Of a stretch of 64,000 nt of DNA, positions 51,567 through 61,305 are shown in pieces; position 1 is the stretch's first letter; every line of letters starts with the position of its first letter. Location of the stretch: NCBI RefSeq assembly GCF_023380225.1, contig NZ_CP093362.1, forward strand, positions 992,001 through 1,056,000, given 5' to 3'. The translations under genes and the position numbers were made by a program. Below the pieces are notes generated by a model. It did no database searches, was not told the origin of the DNA, and saw only the letters and a list, made by a program, of their open reading frames with translations. This DNA comes from Apilactobacillus apisilvae. Its GTDB lineage: Bacteria; Bacillota; Bacilli; Lactobacillales; Lactobacillaceae.

Positions 51567-54500
51567 TTAATTAATTCCATAAGTTACGCTCCAATTTAAT
51601 AGGGTATAAAAATCATTTCCTTCTCCTTCGTAGTTTTGTAATGGCTTTAAATATAATGGAGTACTATTGGAAATGTACATATTGTCATTACCATCTGTAC
51701 TGAACAACATTACTGGACTTTGATTTAAATTTTGACCATTATAAATTAAATCTCCTTTAATTTCACTAGACGAATTATCTTTAAATTCTTCGCTTGGTTG
51801 TTGAACCTGTATATCGGCATAAGAATTACCGCGCATATTGTTTTTTACATTACTCATAACTGGCGTAGAACTATTAGTAGGTAATAATAGACTGTCTTTT
51901 ACAATACTACTATAATCATAGTCAATGTTACTAATAGGAGTGAAGTTGAGTTGATTATCAGAAAAGTTAATTTCGTTAACATTATCGGCTTCACCAGAAT
52001 ATTCAGTAGAATCTATATTATATTTAGGTTTAATACGGATATCAGAATTATCGACTGTAGCGTTATCATTCTTTAATGTTCCTCGAACTTTTAAATTGAG
52101 TGTAGAATTACTTTTTAAATTTTTAATTGGTATTTTTAGTATTTTAACTCCATTGTTTGACTTAATAACATTAGGTTCATGAATGACATTAAAATCATTA
52201 TTATCATAAGAAACCTTTAGTGTACTTACATCAATATTATTAGGTAATGGTTGATCATAAGTAGCTGAAGAATTAACTGAAATATCAGAATTGTCAGAAG
52301 TATTATTAATTGTAGAATCAAATTCTAAAGTATCTCCTTGAGAACTATAACCCTGTCCACCTTGAAAAACCTTACTCAAAGAAAATCCATCAGATGAATC
52401 GGCATTGGAATAAGTGATATCTTTAATTTTATTGTTAATATTCAATTTAGGATTATATGCTAAATTTACAGTTTTTGTGTTACCAGGAGAAAAATTATAA
52501 TATGGGGTAATATTCAGTTTATGATTATTATTATTGTTATTAATTTCATTCCATAAAACATTTGGAATATTAAAACTAAAATTACCATTATTGTCAGTGA
52601 TTGCCACATAATGTTCCATTCCCACTTGCAATCCTTGATCTCCAACATTTCCCGAATAAAATTCATCTTTGGAAGAATCTTTATTAATAGTTGTTCCATC
52701 TCTAGAATAAAGTGTAATATCTTGATTTAATGTATTAGCGTCTCCCATATTATAACGATTATAAAAATAGTCATGAGCTAAGCCAAATTGTCCATCAGTA
52801 GAACCGATAGTTCCAGCAATATTATTATAAAAATTAGATGTATTACCGTTATCTTGTATAATCGTTGAAGCTGAAGTACTAGGCATGTATTGCTTCACTG
52901 GGCTGAACAATACTTCATTAGAAGCAATATACTGATTATAATTTTTATTAACTGGTCTTGTATCTGGATCAATAAATTTACCTTTGTCGTTATCAAGTGA
53001 TATATTTATATAACTATTTTTCAAAGGATTGCCGTTATCATCAATAACTTTACCCGTTACTTTATTATTGTTTTTATTATAATCATTATAATTAGTATAT
53101 GATATCGTTGCCATTGGTGAAGCTGTGAATTTAATTGAATTATAGTTTTTTGCTTGAGCTTTCAAATAAACATCGCTGGACTTAGAATCAACTAGCTGTC
53201 TATCTAGTTTTGTTACCATATCAGAAACTTCAAAATAGGAACCATATAATCTAACACCACCAACAAAAATAGTACTTTTGCCATAACTACTATCGCTACG
53301 AAGTGGCAAAAATAAGGATTTAACCAATTGATTATCAATAGAAGGTGTTTGATTATCACCTAACCAACCAGTAACACGCGTATTACGTGCATAAATATAA
53401 CCATTGTTACTAACATTAGAAGTTCCAGAATAAAACATATGATTATTTTGATTAGAATTATATGTTTTATTACTAATCTCAACATCTGTAGGTCGATCTA
53501 AATTAATATTAGTACTACTATCAGAATTAATCTGATAATTGGAAGTTGATGTTTGAGGAATATTTTTTATATTTAATTTAAATGATCCTAAATTATCAAC
53601 ATTAATGTTATTACCAGATCCATTAAATTCAACAACTCCATTAGAGGGTATATACGAATTATTTGCATCTGAAGATACATTAAATTCATTTCCTACACCA
53701 GATACATTAGCATTAACATAACTAAAGTATACTAATGCAGCTTGAGATTTCACCTGACCATTAGAATAAATATTAAATTTAGAATTAGTTCCATTATTCA
53801 TATACATGTTAGCGGGAACAGAACTACTTGCATTGGCATAAATAGCAATTGAAATATTATAAGGATCCTCTGGAATACGTGATGATCCATCAGAATCCGT
53901 TAAATTATTAGAATCACAATAAATATTAAATTTATCATTCGAACCGAAATTAATTTCAGGTTTATAATTTCCACCAGGGTATAAATATAATCCATAGGAA
54001 TTAAACCAAGCATCCTCAGCATAAGTGCCATGAGGATGTAAATCAATATTTACATTGTTATCAATTTTACAGCTTCCCTCTAACTCCAAACAATTACCGT
54101 CATATGTTTCACCATAATAGTTAGAATTTTTATGAAATTCAATATCACCAGTCTGTAAATTCTGTTGATTTTGCCCTTCAGAAATTTGAGATTGACCACT
54201 ACTATCTTTATAGTAGTCTAAACTGTGAACAGAAACATTTCCATAAATATTAATTTTACAATTATTCTGCCTACTACCCCAACTTAATTGCGCACCATAA
54301 TAATCAATATTACGATAGTTAAGTGTAGTTCCTCCGTTAGGAGTATATGAACTAATAGGTCCAAAATAGGAATAACCTAAAATTTTCATATTTTCTATTG
54401 TCCAATCTTCACTACTTGTTAAAGCTTCAATAGAAATATCACCTTTTGACATATCTAGAGTATGATAATTTCCATTTGAATAACCATCTATAACTAATTT

Positions 54501-54977
54501 ATCATGTTCTGCATAATTAGCAGTATAATCGCTAGATCCAAATCCATTTATTTTTGATCCACTAGTGCCATCCAGGTTAATATCGTTTTCTAAAACCACT
54601 TTATGAATATTAGATACAACTCCAGAAGAGTCATTATGACCATCAATGCCGTTGCCATAGCCTTGTTTAAAAATAGCGTTATAAAAACCTTCATAGTCAT
54701 AAACATATGCAGTAGTTCCTTTATAAATAGCACTAATTTTATTGTTGGAATTATAATCTGTACGATTACATAAACTGGTGTCCGTATTAATATCGCTGGG
54801 TTCTTTCCATCCATCATTCAATACTGGATTTTTATAACTATATCCAGATAAACCATTATTCCAAGATTGAAAGGGCTGACTGGAATTAATATCAGCTTTG
54901 ACAACGTTATTATTAAATATTAATATACCAATAAATATTAACATTATAGGTATACATATTTCCAAAATTTTTTTCAT
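51567..54977 (-). CDS. Large secreted surface protein of the WxL cluster
   Basis: 1136 residues. The signal peptide is 1-29 (...NNNVVKA). Residues ~90-600 have repeated Asn/Ile/Asp-rich strands ('NVNIDLHPHG', 'DKFNIYCDS', 'SKFNIYSNG', 'NEFNVSSDA') typical of a parallel beta-helix, pectate-lyase-like fold. Then follow a carboxypeptidase-regulatory-like repeat (~665-730, 'VTGKVIDDNGNPLKNSYINIS') and a C-terminal part ending 'YTLLNWSVTYGIN', possibly a divergent WxL-type end. It likely binds wall or host material together with the DUF916 proteins encoded upstream. A 129-bp gap with an imperfect hairpin (55073-55105) precedes it. Confidence 0.8.
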   Translation of the reverse strand: MKKILEICIPIMLIFIGILIFNNNVVKADINSSQPFQSWNNGLSGYSYKNPVLNDGWKEPSDINTDTSLCNRTDYNSNNKISAIYKGTTAYVYDYEGFYNAIFKQGYGNGIDGHNDSSGVVSNIHKVVLENDINLDGTSGSKINGFGSSDYTANYAEHDKLVIDGYSNGNYHTLDMSKGDISIEALTSSEDWTIENMKILGYSYFGPISSYTPNGGTTLNYRNIDYYGAQLSWGSRQNNCKINIYGNVSVHSLDYYKDSSGQSQISEGQNQQNLQTGDIEFHKNSNYYGETYDGNCLELEGSCKIDNNVNIDLHPHGTYAEDAWFNSYGLYLYPGGNYKPEINFGSNDKFNIYCDSNNLTDSDGSSRIPEDPYNISIAIYANASSSVPANMYMNNGTNSKFNIYSNGQVKSQAALVYFSYVNANVSGVGNEFNVSSDANNSYIPSNGVVEFNGSGNNINVDNLGSFKLNIKNIPQTSTSNYQINSDSSTNINLDRPTDVEISNKTYNSNQNNHMFYSGTSNVSNNGYIYARNTRVTGWLGDNQTPSIDNQLVKSLFLPLRSDSSYGKSTIFVGGVRLYGSYFEVSDMVTKLDRQLVDSKSSDVYLKAQAKNYNSIKFTASPMATISYTNYNDYNKNNNKVTGKVIDDNGNPLKNSYINISLDNDKGKFIDPDTRPVNKNYNQYIASNEVLFSPVKQYMPSTSASTIIQDNGNTSNFYNNIAGTIGSTDGQFGLAHDYFYNRYNMGDANTLNQDITLYSRDGTTINKDSSKDEFYSGNVGDQGLQVGMEHYVAITDNNGNFSFNIPNVLWNEINNNNNNHKLNITPYYNFSPGNTKTVNLAYNPKLNINNKIKDITYSNADSSDGFSLSKVFQGGQGYSSQGDTLEFDSTINNTSDNSDISVNSSATYDQPLPNNIDVSTLKVSYDNNDFNVIHEPNVIKSNNGVKILKIPIKNLKSNSTLNLKVRGTLKNDNATVDNSDIRIKPKYNIDSTEYSGEADNVNEINFSDNQLNFTPISNIDYDYSSIVKDSLLLPTNSSTPVMSNVKNNMRGNSYADIQVQQPSEEFKDNSSSEIKGDLIYNGQNLNQSPVMLFSTDGNDNMYISNSTPLYLKPLQNYEGEGNDFYTLLNWSVTYGIN

Positions 54978-55106
54978 AGCAAAAGCCCCATATATTAGAT
55001 AATTATTTTGCTGTTATAACATTTACATTTTATATGTTATTCCAATAGACAAATACATTCAATACATATAATCAATATCCTCATCTTTTTTGATGAAGAT
55101 ATTTAA

Positions 55107-56084
55107 TTATTTTAAAAATTTTAGAATTAAATAACAAATTAATATAAACAATAAGAAAACGGAAATAAAACATGTATAAATAAACCAATTAATTGATTTA
55201 TCTGATTTATAAACACTCAAACTCTGGTAAGCATTATTGATTAAAACATTTTTATCAAACTCTTCACTTTGGCCCTTATTATTAGTAACTTTAACTATTA
55301 CTTTATATATATTAGGCTTTAGATTAAATAAATCTACATCATAATTACCAATAGAGTTAGGAGCTAAACTATATCTATTACTATTTTTACGGGCATATAT
55401 CTTGTTTTCTTTTCTTACCTGAACCGAAATTTTATAGTTATGCACAATTGATGGTTGATCATTATGCATCTTAATTTGAAGATTATTATTCTTAGCATCA
55501 ACTGATAACAAATTGATTTTTTTGATATTGTCAACAGGTGCATTTTGATTTAACAACACTGTCGTTGAATACTGGAGTCTATTTTTAATTGATGGATTAC
55601 CACTTTCAGTTATATTTTTATTACTAATACTAGTAATCCCACCCAAAATACTACCCTGAAATGGTTTGTCAGGAACTTTAATAGTAAATGATGTTTTTTT
55701 CATTTCATTTGGTTTTAAATTCACTTTATTGAAGCGATGTCTCAAAGTAATATTACTAAGTCTAGGAACACTGTCTTTTAATAAACCAAAAGGTTTAAAT
55801 AAATCATAACCAATATTACCATTATCATTGCTATATCCATCATTTAAGTAACTAGTAATGGTAGTATCTTGATTAGAAAAATTTGCTAGAATGATTGGAA
55901 GTTTTAATATTTCATTAGGCTTAACATTATATTTGAAATAACCAATTTTTTGCATAGCTTTAGGTAAATCTGGACGAGCTTGATAGTTCAAACTACTTGC
56001 GGCAAAAACATTTATATAATTAAAATTCATAATTAATAAAATTATAAATGATAAAGATAATAAAAATTTAATTAATAATTTCAT
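55107..56084 (-). CDS. WxL-interacting DUF916/DUF3324 membrane protein, paralogue 2
   Basis: 325 residues. The signal peptide is 1-28. A DUF916-type (WxL peptidoglycan-binding) domain follows ('YFKYNVKPNEILKLPIILANFSNQDTTI'), then a DUF3324-like domain ('NLQIKMHNDQPSIVHNYKISVQVRK'), and a C-terminal membrane helix (~300-322) with a short basic tail. Its start codon overlaps the stop of the previous gene by one base. These proteins anchor WxL proteins to the wall and are encoded beside them. Confidence 0.88.
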   Translation of the reverse strand: MKLLIKFLLSLSFIILLIMNFNYINVFAASSLNYQARPDLPKAMQKIGYFKYNVKPNEILKLPIILANFSNQDTTITSYLNDGYSNDNGNIGYDLFKPFGLLKDSVPRLSNITLRHRFNKVNLKPNEMKKTSFTIKVPDKPFQGSILGGITSISNKNITESGNPSIKNRLQYSTTVLLNQNAPVDNIKKINLLSVDAKNNNLQIKMHNDQPSIVHNYKISVQVRKENKIYARKNSNRYSLAPNSIGNYDVDLFNLKPNIYKVIVKVTNNKGQSEEFDKNVLINNAYQSLSVYKSDKSINWFIYTCFISVFLLFILICYLILKFLK

Positions 56085-57139
56085 TATTTAAAATGACTCC
56101 CTGAACTTTCTCTAGATATAGTTGATTTATCATTACTTTGCGATAATAAATTTTTCTTATGTTTTTTATAAATAAGATAGCCGATAAACGAAACAATTAA
56201 TAATATTATAATAATAATAAACAACCAAAGCCATTGATTATTTTGAAAAATTGTTCCTAAATATTGCCCAACACTAACAGTAAAACTTTTTTGCAAAATC
56301 CATTTACCTTCAGGACTTTTTGCAATGATTTTAATATGATATGTACCTGGTTGTAAATTATCCTTATTGGGAATCGTATTAACATAATTAAAACTACTAT
56401 TAGGCGCTACACTATTATCATTATTATAACTATGAAAAATTAATTTATTATTGTCATCTTTAATGGTTGTATCCATTTTTAATTGATCAATCATAGCTGG
56501 TTGTTTGTTATATATTTTACTGGAAATAATTGGTGCTTTAAAAGACATGCCATTTGTAACGGTACCTAACTTTAATTCAGGCAATGATTTTTCTTTATTT
56601 TCACGCATAATAACTGGCATTGCATAAGTATACTTATTATTAATTGATGTTCCACTGTCATTATTATAAGAAGTTTGATTTGTATCAATGTAGAAACCAC
56701 CCATTAACAACCCCTTAAATTCTTTTTTAGGAATTTTAGCGGTAAAGGTTACTTTTGTTGGGGTATTAGGTTTAACATCCAATTTTATTTTTTTAGGAAA
56801 GAAAATATCACTGAATTTATACTTCAAAGAAGAATCATATTTATATTTGGACTGACTATAATCAATAGATGGTCCATTAGAAGTAATGGCCGTATTGGGA
56901 GAAATAGTTAACTTTTGTGATTGATTAGAAAGATTAATAATATTAAAAGAAAGTGTTTGAGTACTCCCAGGTGATACCATTGGGTATAAAATTCCATTTT
57001 TAGTTATTTGATTATTAGGATAGATTGGTTCCATTGCTAGTCCATTAACATCACTAGCTTGAGCTCTTTGAGCGCTTATAAATACAAAACTTAATAATAT
57101 CGCTATAGAATATAGGAATATTTTAAATTTTTTAGACAT
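56084..57139 (-). CDS. WxL-interacting DUF916/DUF3324 membrane protein, paralogue 1
   Basis: 351 residues. The signal peptide is 1-28 (...AQRAQA). DUF916 spans about 35-155 ('ILYPMVSPGSTQTLSFNIINLSNQSQKL') and a DUF3324-like domain about 170-290. A membrane helix (~300-325) and a lysine-rich cytoplasmic end 'YKKHKKNLLSQSN' follow. It is the nearest relative of the next gene. A hairpin between it and the WxL gene would lower its expression relative to WxL. Confidence 0.9.
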   Translation of the reverse strand: MSKKFKIFLYSIAILLSFVFISAQRAQASDVNGLAMEPIYPNNQITKNGILYPMVSPGSTQTLSFNIINLSNQSQKLTISPNTAITSNGPSIDYSQSKYKYDSSLKYKFSDIFFPKKIKLDVKPNTPTKVTFTAKIPKKEFKGLLMGGFYIDTNQTSYNNDSGTSINNKYTYAMPVIMRENKEKSLPELKLGTVTNGMSFKAPIISSKIYNKQPAMIDQLKMDTTIKDDNNKLIFHSYNNDNSVAPNSSFNYVNTIPNKDNLQPGTYHIKIIAKSPEGKWILQKSFTVSVGQYLGTIFQNNQWLWLFIIIIILLIVSFIGYLIYKKHKKNLLSQSNDKSTISRESSGSHFK

Positions 57140-57156
57140 ATAAATACCTCCACATA

Positions 57157-57194
57157 AAATAATAAGAGAGCAATAATGCTCTCTTATTAATTTT
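57157..57194 (-). terminator. Hairpin between WxL gene and anchor genes (attenuator)
   Basis: AATAAGAGAGC and GCTCTCTTATT pair around AATAAT, with T-rich sequence after it on the minus strand. It likely lets only part of transcription pass into the DUF916 genes. Confidence 0.8.
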
Positions 57195-57233
57195 ATTCAA
57201 TTATTAGTTATTTATCAAGAAAGAAAGAAATAA

Positions 57234-58148
57234 TTAATTACCATTTGGAGTATCAACATCACCATTAGCTGTTGGTGCCAAAGTCCATGTAATTGGTGCA
57301 GCATATTGTCCACCAGGAACATTTGTAGGTACTGTTAATGTACTCTTTTTATTAAAGTTAACATCAGTTGTACCACTACCTATTGTATTATTACTCAAAA
57401 CTAGTAAACTATTGTCTTTATTTTTAGAGGCTGAAACAATACCATTATTAGAACTACCATCTGACTTCAATGAACCATCATTGGTAACAGAAGCATTATT
57501 ATCATCTGACTTAGAAATTTGACCATTTAGATTTAAAGTGAAACCACTACCAGCGTTAGAAGATAAATTACCACTCATAGCTGCTCCCTTTTGATCTTTC
57601 ATACTATTGTCAGGACTATCACCATTAGAACTATTATAAGTGTTAAATTGACCTAAGTTAGCTGTAACAGCGTATCCACCACCCTGCTGATTGGAAGGAG
57701 CTCCACCTTGAGTTCTAGCATCCAAAACTTCTAGATTTTCAGGTTCTCGATCGTTATTCCAAAATGTATCAGTATTTAATACATTATGATTATCAATCAC
57801 TGAATTGGAAATATGTGATTTAGTATTAGTAGCGCTAACATCTTGGAATCCCAAACTAGGAACTGTTTCTAGAACTAAATAACCTTGGACTACTTTAATG
57901 TGTGCATCTGAATTAGAAGTTCCACTTCCATAAGTATTACTTCCAGTACCTTGAGTCGAACTAATACCATTACTAAAGCTACCATTATTTACATTTTTAC
58001 CACTTTCATCAATATTTACAGGACCATTACCTGATGTATCCTTACCAGTATAATCATCAGCAAAAGCTGTAATACCACTAGCAGATGAGGCTGATAGTAA
58101 TGCAACACCTGCGAAAACCGTTAACATTGTCTTTTTATCAAAGAACAT
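57234..58148 (-). CDS. WxL-domain cell-surface protein
   Basis: 304 residues. The signal peptide is ~1-29 (...SGITAFA). A Gly/Asn/Ser/Thr-rich middle precedes a C-terminal WxL domain. The first hydrophobic signature is 'IKVVQGYLVLETVPSLGFQDV', and the end is 'YAAPITWTLAPTANG' with the W-T-L motif. WxL domains bind peptidoglycan non-covalently and need DUF916 partners, encoded downstream. The ATG at 58146-58148 follows AAGGGG by nine bases; a TTG nearer the ribosome site is rejected. An IS copy lies 147 bp upstream. Confidence 0.9.
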   Translation of the reverse strand: MFFDKKTMLTVFAGVALLSASSASGITAFADDYTGKDTSGNGPVNIDESGKNVNNGSFSNGISSTQGTGSNTYGSGTSNSDAHIKVVQGYLVLETVPSLGFQDVSATNTKSHISNSVIDNHNVLNTDTFWNNDREPENLEVLDARTQGGAPSNQQGGGYAVTANLGQFNTYNSSNGDSPDNSMKDQKGAAMSGNLSSNAGSGFTLNLNGQISKSDDNNASVTNDGSLKSDGSSNNGIVSASKNKDNSLLVLSNNTIGSGTTDVNFNKKSTLTVPTNVPGGQYAAPITWTLAPTANGDVDTPNGN

Positions 58149-58339
58149 ATAAAACAACCCCTTTTAATTTAAATATGTAATTAGAGCTTGCAATTAAATG
58201 TATCCCTTCTTTATTACAAATATATTATAAAATTATAATTTTAATAAACAAAGAATTTGGCTTGGAAAATAAAAATTAAATTTTGTAGAGCATAGGGAAC
58301 TGCAACTATTATTTTGAACAAATAAATAAAAGCAGCTTT

Positions 58340-59191
58340 CTAATTATTTAATTGGGCAACTGATTTCCTGTACTCTACAGGTGATTTGTTGCTTAATTTT
58401 GTTAAAATTCGTTTATTATTCAAAAATTTGATATAATTATTCACACACTTAATAGTATCTGCTAAACCTTTAGGTTTAGCTTGTGTGTATATCATTTCAG
58501 TCTTTAGGTTGGAGTGAAATGATTCAATGATGGCGTTATCAGCTGGCGTCCCTTTACGGGACATACTTCTGATGGCGCCTTTTTTGCGTGCTAATTCAAA
58601 AAATTCACGCTAAGTATAAGTAGAACCCTGATCACTATGAATGATAGCACCACTTAAATAGCCTAATTGATTTAGTGTATCTAATGCCAATTGGGTATTT
58701 GGATGATTAGAAATTTTATGAGCAATAATTTCCGAATTAAAACTATCCATAATTGTAGAGAGGTACAAAATTTTATTTCCGCAAGGAATATAAGTGATAT
58801 TAGTGGTTAATTTACGATTTGGTAAACTAATGTTCCAATCACGATTAATTATATTATCAAATTGTTTGAACGGATTACCAGGTCGATGAGATCTTTTACG
58901 TTTAATACGACACCCCCAATTGTATTTAGCCATAATTCTTTGAACTTTACTAACACTGCATTTTAAGTGCTTATTAATTAGTGCATAAATTTTACGATAA
59001 CCATATAAAAACTTTGTTTTTATACATAGTTGTTGAATCTCCTGTTCAATCTGACTTAAATTAAAATGAGCTGCATGTGTTTTATGATAGTAATAGGTAC
59101 TTCTAGATATATTGAGATACTGACAAATCCTAACTAAAGGTATTTTGGATGTGAAAGTATCGATTAATTTAATAGTAGCTTGATTTACCAC
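58340..59191 (-). pseudogene. IS3-family transposase OrfB, copy 3, broken by a stop codon
   Basis: Relative to copy 1, the Ser codon in 'SDQGSTYT-S-REFFEL' is TAG (58608-58610). This splits the frame into 193 residues (58610-59191) and a downstream piece (58340-58564) that holds the catalytic Glu region. Several other substitutions are present. Confidence 0.9.
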
Positions 59192-59490
59192 AGCCCTTCC
59201 ATGATTAAATATTTTTTTATAACTTCAAGTTCTTCCTTCATTTGTTTAATTTCCATATCTTTTCTGACGTCACTAGGTATTTCTAAATTGCCTTTATTAT
59301 ATTTATATTGTTTGCCAGGCTTTTGATTCAAACGATAATAATCACCATTTCTTACATATTTCCGCCATGTATAAATTAAGCCGTCACTCTTTAAACCAAG
59401 TATTTTACAAATCTTTCTACCAGGAACACCTTCATTAAGAAGCCGAACGGCTTCTAGTTTAGTTTCATATGAATATTTATTATTAGTCAT
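59185..59490 (-). CDS. IS3-family transposase OrfA, copy 3
   Basis: 101 residues, near-identical to the OrfA at 20514-20819. The HTH and C-terminal zipper-like helix are intact. It can only make the regulatory OrfA product, because orfB here is broken. Confidence 0.9.
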   Translation of the reverse strand: MTNNKYSYETKLEAVRLLNEGVPGRKICKILGLKSDGLIYTWRKYVRNGDYYRLNQKPGKQYKYNKGNLEIPSDVRKDMEIKQMKEELEVIKKYLIMEGLW

Positions 59491-59594
59491 ACAAAAAACA
59501 CCTCCGAATTATATTATTTTACCAAATTAAAATAATACTTTTATCGAAAGTGCTTTTATTTATCTGTTCAATATTATAACTTCAGTTCCATATT

Positions 59595-60038
59595 TTATCT
59601 TTTTATAATTTTAAAATTATCAACTTCAACAGTGGGCACTAAGAAATTATTTCGATATCTTTGAGTAACAACTAAATTAGTGGATCCTTTAATCGATAAT
59701 GGATTTAGTCTAAATATATCTTGTCCTTCATGTCTAAACTTATAGATATATTTTTTATCATAAACATAATCAACTTTTGAGCCTGATATTAAATTAATTG
59801 ATAACGGAATCGTGTTATCCGGGTTAGTATATAAAGATGAATGATTATTAACATAGTTGGAATTAAGTGAAACTATAAAAATTATAATTAAACCTAAAAT
59901 TAATCCAATAATTGGAACATACATTTTTTTTAAATAAAACTGCTTTTTAAGAATAAAGCTAATTAAAGTAAAAATCAGGACAATAATTGATAATAAAATT
60001 AAAAACATTCCTAAAACATTCATAATATTAAGTAACAT
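59595..60038 (-). CDS. Unknown small membrane protein
   Basis: 147 residues with two N-terminal membrane helices (about 5-30 and 38-60), joined by a short basic loop (KKQFYLKKM), and an external C-terminal part of ~85 residues rich in Asn, Tyr and Lys ('KVDYVYDKKYIYKFRHEGQDIFRLNPLSIKGSTNLVVTQRYRNNF'). It sits 14 bp after the MFS gene, so probably the same transcript. An IS inserted five bases past its stop. No family was recognised. Confidence 0.62.
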   Translation of the reverse strand: MLLNIMNVLGMFLILLSIIVLIFTLISFILKKQFYLKKMYVPIIGLILGLIIIFIVSLNSNYVNNHSSLYTNPDNTIPLSINLISGSKVDYVYDKKYIYKFRHEGQDIFRLNPLSIKGSTNLVVTQRYRNNFLVPTVEVDNFKIIKR

Positions 60039-60052
60039 ATTAAAACCATCCT

Positions 60053-61231
60053 TTATTTAGAATATTTAGTTATTTTTTGTTTTTTTAATCTTACAATACA
60101 CTTTGTAATAATCACCAGAAATAAGCAAATCATTGCGCTAATCACAAATAATGAACGATATGATGTCATATCAATCACAATTCCACCAACTAATGGCCCA
60201 ATTGCCTTCCCAACTGAAGCCCAAGCATTAGTTAAGCCTTGATACTTGCCTTTGACTTCAATCGGTGTCAGTTCGTTAACTAATGCGGGAATTGAGGGAA
60301 TTACCGATGCCTCGCCTAAAGTTAAAACAGTCATCGAAATGACAAATCCTAAATAAGAGTGCATAAAAATTAAAGTGAAGAACGATAGTCCAATAAAGAA
60401 AATCCCAAAGTAAATTTGAAAATAAAGGCTATCATGATATTTAGATATCCAATTAATTAGTAATTGAAAAACTACTAATAAAAAGGCATTCAATGTCCAT
60501 AACAAACTATACATACTCATTGGAATGCCCATTCCAGTAATATAGACTGACATATTTGATACCCATTGTTCATAAACAATCCAAATAACCGCTAAGCTAA
60601 CAAAAAAAGTCATAATGATTGTTAGTTTTGGTTTAGGTAACTTAACCTTTTTGACCTTTATTTGAGCTTTCGATGGATGAATTGAATCAGGCTTATTATA
60701 AGTAAAAATTGCATTAATGCCATATATGATTAGAATCACTGTCGAAAGTAGAAAAACTGAGCTAATTCCAATTGGATATAAAAGCCCCACTGCCATCGTC
60801 CCAAAAACGACGCCCACATTTTGGGCCAAGTACAGCATATTAAAAATATAGCGACCAGATTTTAATTTAACGGTCGTGCCCAGTGAATTAATCATCGTTA
60901 GATTCCACCCAGTGGCAAAACCAAATAACACTAAACCAATTGGATAAGCTGGCCAACCATTAAAGAGAATTAGGCCTGCTGAAACTACTATTGAAAAAAT
61001 AATCCCCAAAATAGTTAATATGTATCGATTATGGCGATCAAACAATTTACCACCGATATAATTACCAAATACATTAGAAGCTGAATACATAAACAGAATA
61101 ATTCCCACTTCAGTTAAACTTTTACCAAGGGCATTATGCATGTAAACAGTCGTTAAGGGCCAAACTGTACTAACTGCAATATTATTAATTAACGAACCTA
61201 AAAACAACCAATGTAATTTTATTTCTCGCAT
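60053..61231 (-). CDS. Major facilitator superfamily transporter (MDR type)
   Basis: About 392 residues and twelve helices. 'YIGGKLFDRHNRYILT' is the TM2-3 loop motif, and 'GKYQGLTNAWASVGKAIGPLVGGIVID' resembles motif C of drug/H+ antiporters. The start at 61231 (MREIKLHW) has AAGGTG well spaced; an ATG 33 bp earlier lacks one. The substrate is not predictable. It lies downstream of dnaB's terminator. Confidence 0.85.
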   Translation of the reverse strand: MREIKLHWLFLGSLINNIAVSTVWPLTTVYMHNALGKSLTEVGIILFMYSASNVFGNYIGGKLFDRHNRYILTILGIIFSIVVSAGLILFNGWPAYPIGLVLFGFATGWNLTMINSLGTTVKLKSGRYIFNMLYLAQNVGVVFGTMAVGLLYPIGISSVFLLSTVILIIYGINAIFTYNKPDSIHPSKAQIKVKKVKLPKPKLTIIMTFFVSLAVIWIVYEQWVSNMSVYITGMGIPMSMYSLLWTLNAFLLVVFQLLINWISKYHDSLYFQIYFGIFFIGLSFFTLIFMHSYLGFVISMTVLTLGEASVIPSIPALVNELTPIEVKGKYQGLTNAWASVGKAIGPLVGGIVIDMTSYRSLFVISAMICLFLVIITKCIVRLKKQKITKYSK

Positions 61232-61269
61232 TGCATCACCTTCATTTCTTTTATTTATACTCATTATAC

Positions 61270-61302
61270 AAAAAATCCTTAGCTAAAATAGCTAAGGATT
61301 TA
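61270..61302 (-). terminator. Terminator of the rplI-dnaB transcript
   Basis: AAATCCTTAGCTA and TAGCTAAGGATTT pair; the minus strand continues with TTTTTT. Confidence 0.88.
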
Positions 61303-61305
61303 ATT

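Larger units (their letters stand above)
58296..59589 (-). mobile_element. IS3-family insertion sequence, copy 3 (transposase inactivated)
   Basis: 1294 bp, the same length and ends (GGAACTG) as the copy at 19625-20918. orfB carries an internal amber codon. It lies between the WxL cluster and the small membrane gene ending at 59595, five bases beyond its right end. The target duplication is not clean; CATA is possible on both sides if the boundary is shifted by one base. Confidence 0.9.

Noticed and set aside
52514..54817. Open frames antisense or out of frame within the large surface protein
   Set aside because: Result of Asn/Ile-rich codons; no independent evidence.
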